This document shows positions 61,111 through 64,000 of a stretch of DNA of 64,000 nt, piece after piece (position 1 is the stretch's first letter; each line of letters opens with the position of its first letter). The DNA is from Solirubrobacter phytolaccae. GTDB lineage: Bacteria; Actinomycetota; Thermoleophilia; Solirubrobacterales; Solirubrobacteraceae. Position numbers and translations under genes: made by a program. The stretch lies in NCBI RefSeq assembly GCF_027587195.1, contig NZ_JAPDDP010000037.1, positions 1-64,000 on the forward strand. Reading direction: 5' to 3'. The notes beneath the pieces are model-generated. The model did no database searches. It saw only the letters and a program-made list of their open reading frames with translations, and was not told the origin of the DNA.

Positions 61111-61127
61111 GAGAACTAGGAGCTCCC

Positions 61128-64000
61128 TTGCCCCAGTTGCTTCTCACGCGGCGGCGCGCAACCGCCGCGGCGGTCGTCGGCGCACTCGCGCTGGCCGCAC
61201 CCGCGTCCGCGGAGCCGGTGAAGGCCGGCCCGGCGGTCCCGGACGAGCTGGCGGTGTTCACCGTCGGCGGCGCGCTCGTCTCACCCGGCTTCTACAGCAC
61301 CGACGGCATCGCGCTGCACCGCGTTTCTACGACGGACGGCGCCTACCGCGGCCGGATCACGTTCCCCGCCACGGGCGACACACCGCTGACCGTCATCACC
61401 TCCGGCGCGACCGCCCGGATCGGCGCGCTCGAGCGCTCCGTCGACGGCAGGACGCTCAACTTCCCCGCCGCCGCCGTCCCCGCCGGGTCGAGCTCGTTCG
61501 TCGCCATGTCCGCGTGGAACTCGGTGCGCGTGAACGCCGACGGCACGACCGGCCAGGTGCCGTGGGGCACGGGCTGGGTCCCGTCGATCGGCCAGGACGT
61601 GCTCGCGTCGGCGACAGTGGACAACTCCCGCTACTGGGTCGCCGCATACTCGGACCGCCCGTTCGGCACGATCGCCCCGGGCGAGAGCGCGATCACGTCG
61701 GTCGCCACCACGAGCGCGCTCACTCCGGCGTGGAACGTCGAGATCGCCGACAACACGCTCTACGGCTTCAGCAACGACGGCCTGCTGCGCCTGCCCGGCG
61801 GCGGCCTGCCGACCGCGGCGAGCACGGCCGAGCCTGAGCTCGTCCAGCGCATCAGCGGCGCGTTCGACGGTGCCTTCGTGGACACCGACGGCGTCGGTGG
61901 CAGTGACACGCTGTATGTCTCACGCGGCGTGCGCGGCCTGTTCAAGTACGTGCGCTCGGGCGACGCCTGGGTCCAGCGCGGCTACGTGACCGGCAACTTC
62001 GCGCACGTGACCGCGCGCGCCGTCGCCGGCGCGGTCGAGATCTTCGCGAGCGCGACCACCAACGCGGTCGTCACGAAGACCGTCGACACGGCCGAGGCCG
62101 GCGCGGAGCTGGTCACCACCGGCCCGACGACGATCGGCCGCGCCCCCTCGGGCCTGCGTTACACCGGTGTCGCGTTCGCGCCGGGCACCGGCTTCCCGGC
62201 CGACAGCACGCCGTACCCCGCCGCGCCGCCGACCATCACCACGGCGACGACGACGGTCGACACGAACCTGGAAGCGCCCAGCAAGGCGACGGTGGCGATC
62301 GAGGTCAGTGACCCGAACACGCCGGTGTCCGAGCTGACGGTCACGGCCACGTCCAACAACGCCGCGTCGCTCCCGAGCGACCGCATCACGCTCGGCGGCA
62401 CGGGCCACACGCGGACGGCGACGTTCGACCCGGTCGCGATCGGCTCGGCCGTTGTGACGTTCACGGTCAAGGCCGGTGACGACACGCGCACCGTCGCCGT
62501 GACCGTGCGCACCACCGGCCCGGCCCCGGACCCGACCGCGCACTACTACAGCGGCGCGGTCGACCTCTCGGCCAACCTGGACGTCGGCGGCGACTACTTC
62601 CTCGGCATCTCCGACGAGGTCAACACCGTCCACCTGTTCAAGAAGGGCGTCTCGGGCGGTCCGATCACCTCTTGGAGCGACGGCTTCCCGGGCGGCGAGA
62701 CGGACTTCGAGGGCGTCACGCGCTTCGGCAACACGGTCGTGTGGTCGGGCTCGCACGGCAACAACCGCTCCGGCTCGGCCCGTCCCGAGCGACGCTTCCT
62801 CGCGTTCCAGACGATCAGCGGTTCCGGCGGCGCCGTCGACCTCAACTGGTCGCACTCCTACACGCGGCTGTGGCAGCAGTGGAAGGACTGGGACGCGGCC
62901 AACGGCCATGGCCTCGGCGCCAACCACCTGAAGTTCGCCGCCGCGACGCGCCCGGGCCTGATCCCGAACGCGCCGAACGGCTTCAACGTCGAGGGCCTGA
63001 CGATGGCGCCGGGCTCGCAGAGCGTCGCCTGGTTCGGCATGCGCGCCCCCACCATCACCGGTGCCGACGGCATCGAGCGCGCGCTCATCCTGCCCGTCAA
63101 CAACATCGACAAGCTGACGGACAACAGCGTCAACGCCGAGCTCGGCCAGCCGGTCCTCCTCGACCTGGGTGGCCGCTCGATCCGCGACATCGCCAAGAAC
63201 GCGAAGGACCAGTACCTGATCTCCGCGGGCACGGGCGACACGGACGACTCGATCAAGAACTGGGCGCTCTACACGTGGGACGGCAACGTCGACCACACGC
63301 CGCAGCTGGTCAAGGTGCTGCCGACCGACGAGTCGCGCATCGGCGCCTGGGAGGGCATCGCCGAGCTGCCGGCCGACCTGGTCGCCGGCAGCCGCGTCCT
63401 GATGACCGCCGACTCCGGTGACACGGGCCTCGGCAAGTCCTACGGCCAGTACGTGACGCTGGACGCGCCGCATCCCGCTCCGGCGCTGGTGACCGGCATC
63501 ACCGCCACGGCCAAGCCGGGCGCGATCGACCTGCGCTGGGACGCGTCCGACCGCGCGACCGCCTACTACATCACCGTCAAGGACGCGGCCGGCGTCGACG
63601 CCCCGGGCACGCCGAAGATCGTCACCGGCACGAGCGCGACGCTGGAGCCGCTCACCGCCGGTACCGAGTACACCGTCAACGTGCGCGCGCAGAACGAGGC
63701 CACGCGCACCGCCAACGGGACGTCGGTGAAGGCGACGCCGACGCAGGGCGCGCGGATCGCCACGACGATCAAGGTCGAGCTCGTCGGCGAGCCCGTCGTG
63801 GGCCAGCCGCTCAAGCTCGTCGCGACTTTGAGCGACCCGGCCGCCACCGGCACGATCCACCTGTACGACAACTTCACGTCCGTCCGCGGTCCGAACAACC
63901 TCTACGACCTCCCGGTCGTCGATGGCAAGGTCGAGGCCGACATCACCGACCAGACCGGCTCCGGTGTGCGCTCGTACCGCGCGGAGTTCACGTCCTCGAA
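61128..64000 (+). CDS. Large secreted multidomain protein (DUF3616-like, FN3 and Ig-like domains), 3' end beyond window
   Basis: 957 codons are visible with no stop. TTG start at 61128 is supported by AGGAG 5 nt upstream and a signal peptide (MPQLLLTRRRATAAAVVGALALAAPASA). Residues about 30-340 are beta-rich with no clear family; 345-465 Ig-like; about 470-780 resemble DUF3616-type propeller sequence (FLGISDEVNTVHLFKKG, TDFEGVTRFGNTVVWSGSHG, FNVEGLTMAPGSQSVAWFGMRAP). Residues about 785-875 are fibronectin type III (DLRWDASDRATAYYITV, LTAGTEYTVNVRAQNEA), then an Ig-like repeat (VELVGEPVVGQPLKLVATLSDP). Probably a surface or extracellular protein; function not claimed. Confidence 0.8.
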   Translation, partial: MPQLLLTRRRATAAAVVGALALAAPASAEPVKAGPAVPDELAVFTVGGALVSPGFYSTDGIALHRVSTTDGAYRGRITFPATGDTPLTVITSGATARIGALERSVDGRTLNFPAAAVPAGSSSFVAMSAWNSVRVNADGTTGQVPWGTGWVPSIGQDVLASATVDNSRYWVAAYSDRPFGTIAPGESAITSVATTSALTPAWNVEIADNTLYGFSNDGLLRLPGGGLPTAASTAEPELVQRISGAFDGAFVDTDGVGGSDTLYVSRGVRGLFKYVRSGDAWVQRGYVTGNFAHVTARAVAGAVEIFASATTNAVVTKTVDTAEAGAELVTTGPTTIGRAPSGLRYTGVAFAPGTGFPADSTPYPAAPPTITTATTTVDTNLEAPSKATVAIEVSDPNTPVSELTVTATSNNAASLPSDRITLGGTGHTRTATFDPVAIGSAVVTFTVKAGDDTRTVAVTVRTTGPAPDPTAHYYSGAVDLSANLDVGGDYFLGISDEVNTVHLFKKGVSGGPITSWSDGFPGGETDFEGVTRFGNTVVWSGSHGNNRSGSARPERRFLAFQTISGSGGAVDLNWSHSYTRLWQQWKDWDAANGHGLGANHLKFAAATRPGLIPNAPNGFNVEGLTMAPGSQSVAWFGMRAPTITGADGIERALILPVNNIDKLTDNSVNAELGQPVLLDLGGRSIRDIAKNAKDQYLISAGTGDTDDSIKNWALYTWDGNVDHTPQLVKVLPTDESRIGAWEGIAELPADLVAGSRVLMTADSGDTGLGKSYGQYVTLDAPHPAPALVTGITATAKPGAIDLRWDASDRATAYYITVKDAAGVDAPGTPKIVTGTSATLEPLTAGTEYTVNVRAQNEATRTANGTSVKATPTQGARIATTIKVELVGEPVVGQPLKLVATLSDPAATGTIHLYDNFTSVRGPNNLYDLPVVDGKVEADITDQTGSGVRSYRAEFTSS

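Noticed and set aside
61920-63860. A 646-codon open frame on the minus strand
   Set aside because: It is antisense to the large secreted protein, and is Arg-rich and low complexity. The plus strand has a Shine-Dalgarno, signal peptide and domains.

Overview
The window is chromosomal DNA from a very high-G+C actinobacterium (around 70% by eye; third codon positions almost always G or C, GTG and TTG starts common). The mix of families suggests Thermoleophilia/Solirubrobacterales (Solirubrobacter or Conexibacter-like): large secreted proteins with Cys-containing beta repeats, a three-part acyl-CoA carboxylase with an epsilon subunit, DUF4173 and DUF4184 proteins, and a MocR regulator. This placement is inference from family content. 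No rRNA, tRNA, CRISPR array, prophage or intact insertion sequence was found. Gene density is about one gene per 1.1 kb, with many 1-20 bp overlaps.

Layout. 1-7.4 kb: surface polysaccharide genes (four glycosyltransferases, an anchored Thr/Gly-rich protein, an O-antigen ligase with TPRs). 7.4-11.1 kb: a minus-strand operon of response regulator, histidine kinase, DUF4173 membrane protein and methyltransferase. 11.2-14.5 kb: metallo-hydrolase, polyprenyl-phosphate sugar transferase and UDP-glucuronate decarboxylase, returning to polysaccharide. 14.5-16.7 kb: a Cys-rich small protein divergent from ferritin, then TenA and a methyltransferase. 16.7-24.5 kb: an IlvB-type enzyme behind a Leu/Val-rich leader peptide, a 165-bp element bounded by inverted repeats, a methylmalonyl-CoA-mutase-type large subunit, a secreted repeat protein and an acyl-CoA carboxylase beta subunit. 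24.5-29.7 kb: DUF4184, secreted protein, a TetR/SDR pair with two visible operators, and a NarL regulator convergent with a PAS kinase. 29.8-35.2 kb: a Nit1C-type cluster (Sll0783-like protein, radical SAM, GNAT-AIR synthase fusion, nitrilase, small-domain/FAD fusion), a system linked to cyanide assimilation in other bacteria. 35.2-42.9 kb: beta-propeller protein, small membrane protein, PhoD, carboxylase epsilon and alpha subunits, histidine phosphatase, M20 peptidase. 42.9-52 kb: a large LuxR-type ATPase regulator, MocR regulator, SIS protein, EamA transporter, M1 peptidase, metallo-hydrolase, HAD enzyme. 52-54.2 kb: sucCD. 54.2-64 kb: delta-60 repeat protein, PLP decarboxylase, a kynurenine operon (aminotransferase, formamidase, kynureninase), VOC protein, AraC regulator, and a large secreted protein running off the window behind a structured leader.

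How the genes work together. The carboxylase subunits, mutase and succinyl-CoA ligase would form a propionyl-CoA to succinate route, but they are scattered over about 35 kb. The kynurenine genes would turn N-formylkynurenine into anthranilate and alanine. The Nit1C cluster is one tightly overlapping operon with a strong Shine-Dalgarno at its head.

Most unusual. A near-perfect 35-bp palindrome occurs twice inside coding sequence, adding the same peptide core ANLKRDSPAL in frame to two unrelated proteins. The leader peptide overlapping ilvB, the fused Nit1C genes, the inverted-repeat element after ilvB and the hairpin-rich leader at 61 kb also deserve a second look.
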